DNA from: Nonomuraea purpurea
GTDB taxonomy: Bacteria > Actinomycetota > Actinomycetes > Streptosporangiales > Streptosporangiaceae
NCBI RefSeq assembly: GCF_042650645.1
Contig: NZ_JBHSBI010000015.1
Coordinates: 206,826-270,825, forward strand
Direction of reading: 5' to 3'
Length of the DNA stretch: 64,000 nucleotides
In this document: positions 34,147 to 42,713 of the stretch, piece after piece
Position numbering within the stretch: position 1 is the first letter of the stretch
Layout: every line of letters starts with the position of its first letter
Notes under the pieces: generated by a model
What the model was told of the DNA's origin: nothing
Seen by the model: the letters and a program-made list of their open reading frames with translations, nothing else
Databases searched by the model: none
Program-made: the position numbers and the translations under genes

Positions 34147-34803
34147 TCAGTCGGACGGGCCGAGCTTGCGCGCGGCCCAGATCGCAGTGGCGGCGAAGGC
34201 GCCCGTGCCCACGATGGCCAGCAGCACCCACAGCCCCACCGGGCCGGCGAGGCCGCCGGCGTTGTCACCATCGAGCCCGACCGCCCCGGCGGGCGTCGCG
34301 GAGGGGTCCGCGCCGCTCTCTGAGGGGGCCGGGCTCGCAGGCGCCGGAGGGGCGGCCGGGCCGGTAGGCGCGGGGGAGGCGTTCAAACGGGAAGGCGCCG
34401 GGGAGGCGATCGGGCCGGTAGGCGCCGGGGAGGCGTTCAAGCGGGAAGGCGCCGGGGAGGCGATCGGGCCGGTAGGCGCGGGGGAGGGAGCCGTTCCGCC
34501 CTCGGACGTGCCCCGGTCGGCGTCCTTCTTCGGCTCCGCACGCCGCTCCGGCTCCCTGCGCTGCGGCGCGCTCCGCCCGTTCACCCGGTTGCGCGTGACG
34601 CGCACGTACCCGTCGTCGTCATCGTCGTCCCCGTCATCGTCGTCATCGCCCCCGTCGTCGTCGGCGAAGGCAGACGCGACGAACGCCGTCCCGGGCGTCA
34701 CCGGCGCGCCTCCTACGAAGGCGCCGGAGTCGGCCCCGATGACGAGCGCGACCACCGCCGCCAGCAGGAACCCTCCTCGTGCCAGTACCATCGGCGCCCC
34801 CAT
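34147..34803 (-). CDS. Predicted surface protein with poly-Asp stretch, Pro/Ala repeats and C-terminal membrane anchor
   Basis: A 218-aa protein of unknown function. The N-terminal signal/anchor segment (GGFLLAAVVALVIGA) is followed by an almost pure Asp tract (about residues 50-65) and a basic region. A repeated 18-residue unit of the type PAPTGPIASPAPSRLNAS follows, then a C-terminal membrane helix (GLWVLLAIVGTGAFAATAIW) and a short basic tail. This layout resembles a wall-spanning, membrane-anchored low-complexity protein. No catalytic domain is visible. The Asp tract could bind calcium or other cations (inference). Confidence 0.75.
   Translation of the reverse strand: MGAPMVLARGGFLLAAVVALVIGADSGAFVGGAPVTPGTAFVASAFADDDGGDDDDDGDDDDDDGYVRVTRNRVNGRSAPQRREPERRAEPKKDADRGTSEGGTAPSPAPTGPIASPAPSRLNASPAPTGPIASPAPSRLNASPAPTGPAAPPAPASPAPSESGADPSATPAGAVGLDGDNAGGLAGPVGLWVLLAIVGTGAFAATAIWAARKLGPSD
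34382..34487. repeat. 54-bp tandem repeat, two units
   Basis: Two nearly identical 54-bp units in tandem (34382-34435 and 34436-34487, the second slightly incomplete) encode the 18-residue Pro/Ala-rich repeats of the surface protein. The high identity suggests recent duplication and possible copy-number variation between strains. Confidence 0.85.
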
Positions 34804-34887
34804 CCGTCATTTCGCGCTGGCCCCCTCATCCTGCGCGAACGCCATGGCCCCCGCATGAGGGCCGGATGAGAGAGCTCTCATGCGCGA

Positions 34888-35895
34888 TCAGGACGGAACG
34901 AGCAGCGTGGTCAGCAGATCGTCGAGGGTGATGAGCCCCTGGGTGGAGTCACCGCGGATCACGGCGAGCTGACTGCGCGCCGCGCGCATCCGGCTCACCG
35001 CCTCCGCCACGGACACCTCGGGCGGCAGCACCGGCACCTGATAGGCCAGCCGCCCCGCCGTGGCCGCAGCGCCGCGCTTGCGCGCCAGGTAGGCGTCACG
35101 GAGGTGGACCACCCCGGCCGGGTCGGAGACGGGGCCGACGAGCAGGCGGGTGCGCCGGGCGCCTACCGCGGTGTCGATGATCTGCTGGGGTGTGGCGTCG
35201 GCGGGTACGGTGACGATGCGCTCGGGCGCGACGATCAGCGGGGCGATGCCGGCGCTGGGCGCGCGCAGCGCCCGGGTGAGCACGGCGTGGTCGTCGGCCT
35301 CGATGAGGCCGAGCCGGCGCGACTCCTCCACCAGGTGCTGGAGCTGGTCGGGGGTGCGCGAATTGGCGCCCTCCTCGCGCGGGTACACCTTGACCAGGCG
35401 CAGCATGCCGTCGCTGACGGCGTTCAGCGCGCTGATGAGCGGCCGGACCAGCAGCGTGAAGCCGCGGAACGGCAGGGCGAGGATGGTCGCCGAGCGTTCG
35501 GGGTGGGCGATGGCCCAGGACTTGGGCGCCATCTCGCCCAGAACCATGTGCAGGAACGTCACGATCGCCAGCGCGATGATGAACGCGACCGTGTGCGCGG
35601 CGGCATCGGGCAGGCCGACCGAGTTGAAGAGCGGCGTGAGCGTGCCGGCGATCAGCGGCTCGGAGACGACGCCGAGCCCCAGCGAGCAGAGCGTGATGCC
35701 GAGCTGCGCGCCGGCCAGCATCAGCGACAACTCCTTGATGCCCGCCAGCGCCGCGGCGGCGGCCCTGCTCCCGTGGGCGGCGGCCTTCTCCAGCCGGTGG
35801 CGCTTGGCGGCGACCAGCGCGAATTCGGCGGCGACGAAGAAGCCGTTGCCGATGAGCAGGAACAACGTCAGCGCCAGGCCGGTGGTCAGGCTCAC
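34888..35895 (-). CDS. CNNM/CorC-type membrane protein (DUF21 plus CBS)
   Basis: A 335-aa protein with an N-terminal DUF21 transmembrane domain (GNGFFVAAEFALVAAKRHRLE, then GAQLGITLCSLGLG) and a cytoplasmic CBS pair (residues about 205-330). It lacks the C-terminal CorC_HlyC domain present in its neighbour. Family members are linked to magnesium/cobalt efflux. The GTG start overlaps the longer paralogue by 4 bp, so the two are probably co-translated and may form a heteromer. Confidence 0.9.
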   Translation of the reverse strand: MSLTTGLALTLFLLIGNGFFVAAEFALVAAKRHRLEKAAAHGSRAAAAALAGIKELSLMLAGAQLGITLCSLGLGVVSEPLIAGTLTPLFNSVGLPDAAAHTVAFIIALAIVTFLHMVLGEMAPKSWAIAHPERSATILALPFRGFTLLVRPLISALNAVSDGMLRLVKVYPREEGANSRTPDQLQHLVEESRRLGLIEADDHAVLTRALRAPSAGIAPLIVAPERIVTVPADATPQQIIDTAVGARRTRLLVGPVSDPAGVVHLRDAYLARKRGAAATAGRLAYQVPVLPPEVSVAEAVSRMRAARSQLAVIRGDSTQGLITLDDLLTTLLVPS

Positions 35896-37244
35896 CGCTC
35901 CTCCTCGTTCTCGTCACGGTAGGGGGTCAGGCGGACACGTTCTGGGACGTGCCGGCTGATGGTCAGGACCTCGACGCGGGCGTGGGTGGGCGCGCCGGGG
36001 TCGAGGGTGGCGGGCAGGTCGACGGTGACGGTGTCGCCGGGGGTGGCGAAGCGGCCGAGCCGGTACAGGATGAGGCCGGCGAGCGTGTCGTACTCGTCCT
36101 CGTCGGGCAGGGTGAGGTCGGTCTCCAGGGCGACCTCGTCGATGCGCAGCCCGGCGTCGATCTCCCAGGCGCTGTCGTGGCGTACGGCGGCCGGGGTGTC
36201 GAGGTCGTTTTCGTCGGCGATCTCGCCGACGAGCTCCTCGGCCACATCCTCCCAGGTCAGCAGCCCGGCCAGGCCGCCGTGCTCGTCGACCACGCAGGCG
36301 ACCTCCTCACCGCGCTCGTGGAGCTGGCGTACCAGGTCGGGCAGCACGAGCGAGAACGGGACGACGAGCACGTCGTGCGCGATGTCGGCGATCTTGGTGC
36401 CGGCGGCCTTGTCGGCCGGGACGGCGGCGACGTCGCGCAGGCTGACCAGGCCGATCACGTCGTCGATCCTCTCGCCGAGCACCGGGTAGTGGGTGTGGCC
36501 GTGGACGGCGATCAGCTCGTCCAGCTCGGGCACGGTGGCCGCGCCGCTGATGGTGACCACGTCGACGCGCGGCACCATGACCTCCTCGGCGGTGTGGTCG
36601 GAGAAGGCCAGCGCCCGCTCCAGCACGTCGGCCTGGCTGCCCGGCAGCTTGCCGTGGGCCTCGGACTCGCCGATGATGTGGCCGAGCTCCTCCAGGGTGG
36701 CGCCGTGGTGCAGCTCCTCGACCGGCTCGATGCCGACGGCGCGCAGGAGCTTGTTGGCCGTCGCGTCGAACAACCTGATGATCGGGCCCGCGACGGCCAG
36801 GTAGGCCAGGGTGGAGCCGGCCAGGGCGCGGGCCAGCGGCTCGGGCTTGGCCAGCGCCAGGTTCTTGGGGGCCAGCTCGCCCAGCACCATCTGGATGATG
36901 GTGGCCAGCGCGAACCCGATCGCCAGGGCCACGGCCCCGACGGCGGCCTCGGGCAGGCCCAGCGCGGTCAGCCCCGGCGCGATCAGCTCGGCCAGCGCCG
37001 GACGGGCGATGAAGCCGACCACCAGGGCGGTCACGGTGATGCCGAGTTGCGCCCCGGACAGCATGAACGACAGGCGCTCCATCACCTTGACCGCTCTGGC
37101 CGCCTTCTTGTCGCCTGCGGCGGCCTGTGCGGACAGGGCCAGCCTGTCGGCGCTGACGTAGGCGAACTCCTGGGCGACGAAGTAGCCGGTGGCGGCCGTG
37201 AGCACGAAGATGGCCACCAAGCCCAGCGCCACGCTCATCGCCAC
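35892..37244 (-). CDS. CNNM/CorC-type membrane protein with DUF21, CBS pair and CorC_HlyC domain
   Basis: Full-length 450-aa member of the hemolysin C/CNNM family. The DUF21 membrane domain covers about residues 1-200 (YFVAQEFAYVSADRLAL, GAQLGITVTALVVG). A CBS pair follows (MVPRVDVVTI; VLPDLVRQLHERG; VVDEHGGLAGLLTWEDV), then a C-terminal CorC_HlyC domain (about residues 350-440). Predicted role: Mg2+/divalent cation transport. It is first in a two-gene operon with a shorter paralogue. Confidence 0.92.
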   Translation of the reverse strand: MAMSVALGLVAIFVLTAATGYFVAQEFAYVSADRLALSAQAAAGDKKAARAVKVMERLSFMLSGAQLGITVTALVVGFIARPALAELIAPGLTALGLPEAAVGAVALAIGFALATIIQMVLGELAPKNLALAKPEPLARALAGSTLAYLAVAGPIIRLFDATANKLLRAVGIEPVEELHHGATLEELGHIIGESEAHGKLPGSQADVLERALAFSDHTAEEVMVPRVDVVTISGAATVPELDELIAVHGHTHYPVLGERIDDVIGLVSLRDVAAVPADKAAGTKIADIAHDVLVVPFSLVLPDLVRQLHERGEEVACVVDEHGGLAGLLTWEDVAEELVGEIADENDLDTPAAVRHDSAWEIDAGLRIDEVALETDLTLPDEDEYDTLAGLILYRLGRFATPGDTVTVDLPATLDPGAPTHARVEVLTISRHVPERVRLTPYRDENEEER

Positions 37245-37391
37245 CGCCAGATTCGGGCCGCCGAGTCCGTCGTCACGGACACATCACCATCCTGTCCTGC
37301 TCATTCATGCCGAAGCCTTCATGAGGACGTTACCGGAGTGTCGGATTTAAGCCGCAAGCGAGGCCAGCTCCCCCTACGATGATCACCGTTT

Positions 37392-38216
37392 GTGGCCTAC
37401 ATCGCAGGGGAGCGATCGCCGTTGTCAGCGCAGGAACGCGTCCGTGCCGTGCTCGAACATCGTTTCGCCCAGAGGGCGATCATCTTCGTGATCGTCGTCA
37501 ACGCGATCACGATCGGCTGCGAGACGAGCGCGTACCTGATGGAGCAGATCGGCGGGCTGCTGCACGCCGTGGACCGGATCGCGCTGACGGTGTTCATCGT
37601 GGAGCTGGCGGCCCGCCTGTTCGCCTACCGCAAATCATTCTTCACCGACCCGTGGAACTGGTTCGACACCGTCATCGTGGCGATCGCGCTGATCCCCGCC
37701 TCCGGGCCCACCTCGGTGCTGCGGGCGCTGCGGATCCTGCGGGCGCTGCGGCTGGTCTCGGCGGTGCCGAGCATGCGGCGCGTGGTCAGCGCCCTGCTGG
37801 CCGCGGTGCCGGGGATGGCCTCGATCATCGGCCTGCTCGTGCTGATGATCTACATCGCGGCGGTGATCGCGACCAAGCTGTTCGGCGACATCGTGCCGGA
37901 ACGCTTCGACGACCTGCCCCGTTCGCTGTTCACCCTGTTCCAGATCATGACGGGCGACGACTGGGGGAACATGGCGCAGGAGGTCATGCAGGACAAGCCA
38001 TGGGCGTGGCTGTTCTTCATCGTCTACATCCTGATGTCCACGTTCGTGGCGCTGAACCTGTTCATCGCCGTGGTCGTCAACGCCATGAACGACACCGAGC
38101 CGTCCATGGCGGAGTCGCGCACCCAGGCCGAACTGGAGGAGATGAAACAGGAGCTCGCCGCCGTGAACGCCAAGCTCGACCAGCTCCTGATGCGCGAGCC
38201 GACCGGATCTCGGTGA
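37392..38216 (+). CDS. Voltage-gated ion channel (single-domain, BacNav-like)
   Basis: A six-transmembrane channel subunit of about 264-274 aa that should form a tetramer. S1-S3 carry acidic counter-charges. S4 has repeated arginines (SVLRALRILRALRL, then RR). S5-pore-S6 includes the filter FQIMTGDDWGNM. The C-terminus is a heptad-like coiled coil (QAELEEMKQELAAVNAKLDQLL) that would tetramerise it. The filter has two adjacent Asp rather than the ESW of classical sodium channels, so ion preference is uncertain. A GTG at 37392 gives the longest product; a TTG at 37422 has a better ribosome site (AGGGGAG). Confidence 0.88.
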   Translation: MAYIAGERSPLSAQERVRAVLEHRFAQRAIIFVIVVNAITIGCETSAYLMEQIGGLLHAVDRIALTVFIVELAARLFAYRKSFFTDPWNWFDTVIVAIALIPASGPTSVLRALRILRALRLVSAVPSMRRVVSALLAAVPGMASIIGLLVLMIYIAAVIATKLFGDIVPERFDDLPRSLFTLFQIMTGDDWGNMAQEVMQDKPWAWLFFIVYILMSTFVALNLFIAVVVNAMNDTEPSMAESRTQAELEEMKQELAAVNAKLDQLLMREPTGSR

Positions 38217-38873
38217 TCAGCTGACGTCCAGGGCCGCCCGCGTCGACCCCTGGTAGAGGGAGACCGCGTAGGGGCGCCAGGCCTCGTGGTCGACCCGCTC
38301 GCCGACCTTGGACAGCGCGGCGTCGGCGGGCCCGTGCAGCCGCCGGGACTCCGGCCAGGGATGCACCAGGACGAGCAGGCCGCCGGGCGCCAGCAGCGCG
38401 CCGAGCCGGTCGGAGGCGTGCCGCAGCCGGTCGCCGCGGCCCACGTAGTAGAGGGTCTCGGCGCAGAACACCAGGTCGTAACGCTCTCCCAGGTCGTGTT
38501 CGAGGAGGTCGGCGTGGACGAATCTGACCCGCTCGCCGAGGTTGCCCGCCCGCTCCCGCGCCCGCTCCAGGGCCGTCTCCGAGATGTCGACCCCGGTCAC
38601 CTCGGCCTCCGGGTAGGTGGTGGCCAGCAGTTCGGTGAAGACGCCCTCGCTGCAGCCGACCTCCAGGATCCGCCGGTACGACCCGGCGGGCACCTGCTCG
38701 AGCGTGGTCAGGTACTTGCGGCGCTCGTAGGAGTCCGTCGACAGGTGCCACGGGTCTGGACGGCGGTGCCACCAGTCGAAGTACCGGCGCAGGACCGCCC
38801 CCTGACCCTTCGAGCCGAGCAGGGAGACCGCCTTGAAGACAGAGCGGTGCATGAGGTCGGCGAGCCTGGCCAC
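38217..38873 (-). CDS. NodS-like SAM-dependent methyltransferase
   Basis: A 218-aa class I methyltransferase with SAM motif RRILEVGCSEGVFTELLA, acidic loop VTGVDIS, VRFVHADLLEHDLGERYDLVFC and post-motif GALLAPGGLLVLVHP. It resembles the NodS group of small N-methyltransferases, but the acceptor is unknown. It starts with GTG at 38873 (AAAGGGG upstream) and ends base-to-base against the convergent channel gene. Confidence 0.85.
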   Translation of the reverse strand: MARLADLMHRSVFKAVSLLGSKGQGAVLRRYFDWWHRRPDPWHLSTDSYERRKYLTTLEQVPAGSYRRILEVGCSEGVFTELLATTYPEAEVTGVDISETALERARERAGNLGERVRFVHADLLEHDLGERYDLVFCAETLYYVGRGDRLRHASDRLGALLAPGGLLVLVHPWPESRRLHGPADAALSKVGERVDHEAWRPYAVSLYQGSTRAALDVS

Positions 38874-38934
38874 CGGGCCCCTTTCCGTCGGGAGATGTCT
38901 TCCGACGGAAACTACGGGCCGGCCTCGTCACCGG

Positions 38935-39618
38935 TCATGACGCTGCGGGGGGAAATTCCGATCTAGCTCTCAGGTAGGGGGTCACCAGGCCGGTCTCGAA
39001 CGCGTGCACCGCCGCCTGCGTCCTGTCCCGCAGCCCCAGCTTGGTCAGGATATTACTGACATGCGACTTCACGGTCTGCTCGGCGATCACGAGCTGTTCG
39101 GCGATCTCGGTGTTGGACAGCCCGTGGGCGATGAGCGTGAGGATCTCGGTCTCCCGCTGCGTCAGCGGCCCGTACGGATGCCCGCTGAACGGCCGAGGCG
39201 GGCCCTGCCGCGCGAACGTGCTGATCAGCCGGCGCGTCACCGAGGGGGCCAGCAGCGCGTCTCCGCCGGCCACGACGCGCACGGCCTCGCTCAGCTCCCG
39301 CGCCGAGGCCTTCTTCAGCAGGAAGCCGCTGGCCCCGGCGCGCAGCGCCTCGTAGACGTACTCGTCGAGGTCGAACGTGGTCAGCACCAGCACCCTGGTC
39401 TGCTCGATCACCCGCCGCGTGGCCTGCAGGCCATCCAGGCCCGGCATGCGTATGTCCATCAGCACGACGTCCGGCCGCAGCGCCGCGACCTTGGCCACCG
39501 CGTCGTGCCCGTCGACGGCCTCGCCGACGACCTCCATGTCGGGCTGGGCGTTCAGCAGGATCGCGAACGCCTCGCGCACCATCGCCTGATCGTCGGCGAT
39601 CAGCACCCGGATCGTCAC
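38935..39618 (-). CDS. NarL/FixJ-family response regulator
   Basis: A 227-aa response regulator. The receiver domain has acidic pocket LIADDQ, phospho-acceptor Asp in DVVLMDIRMPG (about residue 54) and the conserved Lys in FLLKKAS. The C-terminal LuxR-type HTH is LTQRETEILTLIAHGLSNTEIAEQL. The GTG start overlaps the sensor kinase stop (GTGA), forming a standard two-component operon. Targets are unknown. Confidence 0.95.
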   Translation of the reverse strand: MTIRVLIADDQAMVREAFAILLNAQPDMEVVGEAVDGHDAVAKVAALRPDVVLMDIRMPGLDGLQATRRVIEQTRVLVLTTFDLDEYVYEALRAGASGFLLKKASARELSEAVRVVAGGDALLAPSVTRRLISTFARQGPPRPFSGHPYGPLTQRETEILTLIAHGLSNTEIAEQLVIAEQTVKSHVSNILTKLGLRDRTQAAVHAFETGLVTPYLRARSEFPPAAS

Positions 39619-40871
39619 CCATCCTCCCTTCCCGTCAGCGGCAGCAGCACGGTCACGCGGTACCCGCCGTCGTCGCGCGGCCCGGCCGTGAACCGCCCCT
39701 CCAGCATGGCCACGCGCTCGCGCATGCCGAGCAGCCCGTGCCCCGGCCGGTCGGCCGAGCGCGGCACCCCCGTCGGCGGGCCGTTGTCGACGTCGAGGCG
39801 CAGGCAGTCAGGACCGTACCGGATGCGCACGCCGGCCTCGGCACCCGGCGCGTGCTGGAGCGCGTTGCTCAGCGCCTCCTGGACGATGCGGTACGCCGAC
39901 AACTCGACCCCCGGCGGGACCCGGCGGCGTTCCCCGTCGACCACCAGGCTGACCGGCATGCCGGTCTCCCGCATCCGGCCGACCAGCTCGCCCAGCCGCT
40001 CCAGGGTCGGCGGCGGCCCCGCGCCGTACGGGGTGTCGTTCCGCAGCAGCCCCAGCACGTGGTGCAGCTCGGTGAGCGCCTCCACGGCGCTGGCCCGGAT
40101 GGTGGCGAAACTGCTGGTCAGCTCCTGCGGCGGATCGGCCACCCGGTACGGCGCCGCCTCGGCCTGGACCGCCACGACCGACATGTGATGGGCCACCACG
40201 TCGTGCAGCTCACGGGCGATCCTGGCCCGCTCCTCCAGCAGCGCGGACCTGGCCTGCTCCTCGCGGGTCCTGCGGTGGGCCAGCGCGGCCGTGCGCAGCG
40301 CGCGGCGGCGCCCGCCCCAGGCGCCCACGGTGATCAGCACCATGCCGGACAGCAGCGACATGTCCATCAGCCCCACCGGCGTCTGCTCGCCGGGCAGCAG
40401 CGCCCACAGCGCCACCCCCGCGCCCAGCGTCACCAGCCACATCTGGATCAGGAAGCGCTGACGGGCCCCGAACCCGGCCAGGCCGAGCACGCTGGCGTGG
40501 GCGGCCAGCACCGGCGGGGGCCACACGACGTCCATGAGCGCGGGATGAGAGGTCGTGGCGGCCAGCACGGCGGCGGTCAGCGACAACCACCACGCGGCGA
40601 CGGGCCAGAGCCTGGCCAGCACCACGGAGATCGCCACGGCCAGCCCGAGCGTGCCCGCCGTGACGTTGCGGACGCCGTAGTCCTCGAGCAGCGTGTGCCA
40701 GACGACCGCGCCGAGCAGCACCGCCGCGCCGCCCACCAGCAGTTGCGCCGGCAGCGGCGCGAGCCGGTGCGGCCCCTTGTCCCACGAGTTCTCCCACGAC
40801 TTCTCCCACGGAGCGAGCGGGCCCGCCCCTTCGAACGCGCGGTCGCCGCGCACGCCATCCAGCCAGGCCAT
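39615..40871 (-). CDS. Sensor histidine kinase (HisKA_3 type)
   Basis: A 418-aa membrane sensor kinase. About five to six hydrophobic segments occupy residues about 30-165, with little extracellular domain, so it may sense membrane stress. The HisKA_3 phospho-acceptor is in ARIARELHDVVAHHMS. The HATPase domain has the N-box QEALSNALQHA, the G1 region and GHGLLGMRERV. It is co-translated with the downstream response regulator. The signal is unknown. Confidence 0.95.
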   Translation of the reverse strand: MAWLDGVRGDRAFEGAGPLAPWEKSWENSWDKGPHRLAPLPAQLLVGGAAVLLGAVVWHTLLEDYGVRNVTAGTLGLAVAISVVLARLWPVAAWWLSLTAAVLAATTSHPALMDVVWPPPVLAAHASVLGLAGFGARQRFLIQMWLVTLGAGVALWALLPGEQTPVGLMDMSLLSGMVLITVGAWGGRRRALRTAALAHRRTREEQARSALLEERARIARELHDVVAHHMSVVAVQAEAAPYRVADPPQELTSSFATIRASAVEALTELHHVLGLLRNDTPYGAGPPPTLERLGELVGRMRETGMPVSLVVDGERRRVPPGVELSAYRIVQEALSNALQHAPGAEAGVRIRYGPDCLRLDVDNGPPTGVPRSADRPGHGLLGMRERVAMLEGRFTAGPRDDGGYRVTVLLPLTGREDG

Positions 40872-40951
40872 GCCTCACTCCTCGACTCGTGCTACAACGT
40901 CCTCTCCAAATCAGTCTGTCTCGCGTTTCCCGAGGTTGGCTCGAAGCGGTG

Positions 40952-41779
40952 CTACTTGACGGCCCCGCTGGTGATACCCGCGATGATCTTGCGCTGGGTG
41001 ACGGCGAACACCACGATCAACGGCAGGCTCATCAGCAGCACGTAGGCGAAGATCAGGTGCCAGTTGTCGAGGTAGAGCCCCGCGCTGGCCACGCGGAACA
41101 GGTTCAGCGGCAAGGTGTCCAGCCGCCCGCCGACGACGAAGAAGGCGTAGAAGACGTCGTTCCAGACGTACAGGCAGACCAGGATCGTGGCGGTGGCCAG
41201 CACCGGGCGCAGCAGCGGCAGCACCACCAGCCGGAAGATCTTCAGCGGGCCGGCCCCGTCCATCTGGGCCGCCTCCTCCAGCGAGGCCGGGATCGTGCGG
41301 ACGAACCCCGTCACGAAGAAGATCACCGTGGACATGTAGATGCCCATGTAGACCCCGATCATCCCCACCGCGGTGCCGGCCAGGCCGAGCTGGCGCAGCA
41401 GCAGCACCACGGTGACGACGGCGGGCGGCAGCACGATGCCGCTGATGGCCAGCGCGTACAGGACGGCGTTCAGCCTGGTGGCGCGGCGGGCCAGGATCCA
41501 GGCGGCCATCGAGCCGAACAGCAGCACCCCGGCCACCGACGGCGCCACGACGAGCAGGCTGCCCAGCGCGGCCGGCAACACTTCGCCGTCGGTCCACACC
41601 TGGCGCAGGTTGTCCAGCAGGTGCCACTGGGCCGGCGGCGACAGGTCCGGCTGGAGCGCCTCGCCGCGCGACTTGGCCGCCGTCACCAGCACCAGCCAGA
41701 GCGGGATGCCGATGGACAGCGCCACCAGCACGGGCGTGACGAGCGGCTGCAGACGCGTCCAGATCCGCGCGTCGCTCAC
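40952..41779 (-). CDS. Carbohydrate ABC transporter permease (MalG-type)
   Basis: A 275-aa inner-membrane permease of COG0395 type. About six membrane segments and the EAA loop EEAAQMDGAGPLKIFRLVVLPL are present. The GTG start at 41779 lies 2 bp after the preceding permease stop. It is the last gene of a five-gene minus-strand operon with alpha-galactosidase and a secreted glycosidase. No ATPase is encoded in the operon. Confidence 0.92.
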   Translation of the reverse strand: MSDARIWTRLQPLVTPVLVALSIGIPLWLVLVTAAKSRGEALQPDLSPPAQWHLLDNLRQVWTDGEVLPAALGSLLVVAPSVAGVLLFGSMAAWILARRATRLNAVLYALAISGIVLPPAVVTVVLLLRQLGLAGTAVGMIGVYMGIYMSTVIFFVTGFVRTIPASLEEAAQMDGAGPLKIFRLVVLPLLRPVLATATILVCLYVWNDVFYAFFVVGGRLDTLPLNLFRVASAGLYLDNWHLIFAYVLLMSLPLIVVFAVTQRKIIAGITSGAVK

Positions 41780-41781
41780 GC

Positions 41782-42702
41782 TCAAAGGATCTCCTCCCGC
41801 CTGCGCAGAACATGAATGACCGGGAAGGCCATGAGGGCCACCAGCAGGAACAGCACCAGGCTCATCGTCGTCGCCTGCGCGAACAGGCCCTGGCCGAAGG
41901 TGCGGTAGATGAAGATGTTGAGGATCTCCGTGGTCCGCGCCGGGCCGCCGCCGGTGGTGGCCTGGACCACGTCGAAGCCGTTCATCGAGCCCAGCAGCGC
42001 CGTGGCCACGTTGAACGTGATCGCCGGCGCCAGCAGCGGAAAGCGGACCGACCAGAACGTGCGCCAGCGCGTGGCCCCGTCGATCCTGGCGGCCTCCACG
42101 ATGTCCTCGGGGACGGTCTTCAGCCCGGCCAGGTAGATGAGCATCGACAGGCCCATCCACTTCCAGGAGTGGATCAGCGCGACGACCACGATCGTCCACG
42201 TGGTGTCGCCCAGCCAGGCGTAGTCGACCGTGGTCCCGAGCAGCGCGCCGAGAAGCTGGTTCACCCCGCCCGCCGGCTTGAGCAGGGCCTGGAAGACGTA
42301 GCCGACGGCCAGCGCGGACATCAGCACGGGGATGAGGAAGAACACCCTGGCCACGCGGTTGAGCCGGGTGTCGCGCTCCAGCAGCACGGCCAGGCCGAAG
42401 CCGAAGGCGTTCTGGAAGATCGCCACCAGCACCGCGTACACGACCGTGATCCGCAACGACCGGAACAGCGTGCCGTTGCCGGCCAGGTCGGTGAAGTTGT
42501 CCATGCCGACGGGGCGGATCGAACTCTTGAAACCGGACCAGTCGGTGAAGGCGTAGACGAAGTTGAACAGCGTCGGCAGGAAGAAGAACAGCAGCAGGAT
42601 CGCGAACGCCGGAGCCATGAACCACATCGGGTGGGTTCGCCGCCGGATCGCCTGCCGGGGCCCGGCGGCGAGGGTGCGCGGAGGCCGCGCGGTCGTCAGC
42701 AT
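41782..42702 (-). CDS. Carbohydrate ABC transporter permease (MalF-type)
   Basis: A 306-aa permease of COG1175 type with about six membrane segments and the EAA loop VEAARIDGATRWRTFWSVRFPL. The start at 42702 is an ATG 11 bp downstream of the binding-protein stop; an open frame extends further upstream but is a shadow. It pairs with the MalG-type subunit to import an oligosaccharide, probably an alpha-galactoside. Confidence 0.92.
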   Translation of the reverse strand: MLTTARPPRTLAAGPRQAIRRRTHPMWFMAPAFAILLLFFFLPTLFNFVYAFTDWSGFKSSIRPVGMDNFTDLAGNGTLFRSLRITVVYAVLVAIFQNAFGFGLAVLLERDTRLNRVARVFFLIPVLMSALAVGYVFQALLKPAGGVNQLLGALLGTTVDYAWLGDTTWTIVVVALIHSWKWMGLSMLIYLAGLKTVPEDIVEAARIDGATRWRTFWSVRFPLLAPAITFNVATALLGSMNGFDVVQATTGGGPARTTEILNIFIYRTFGQGLFAQATTMSLVLFLLVALMAFPVIHVLRRREEIL

Positions 42703-42713
42703 GCGCGGGGCCC

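Noticed and set aside
34382..34487. Possible CRISPR-like repeat
   Set aside because: Repeats are contiguous 54-bp in-frame coding units without spacers.
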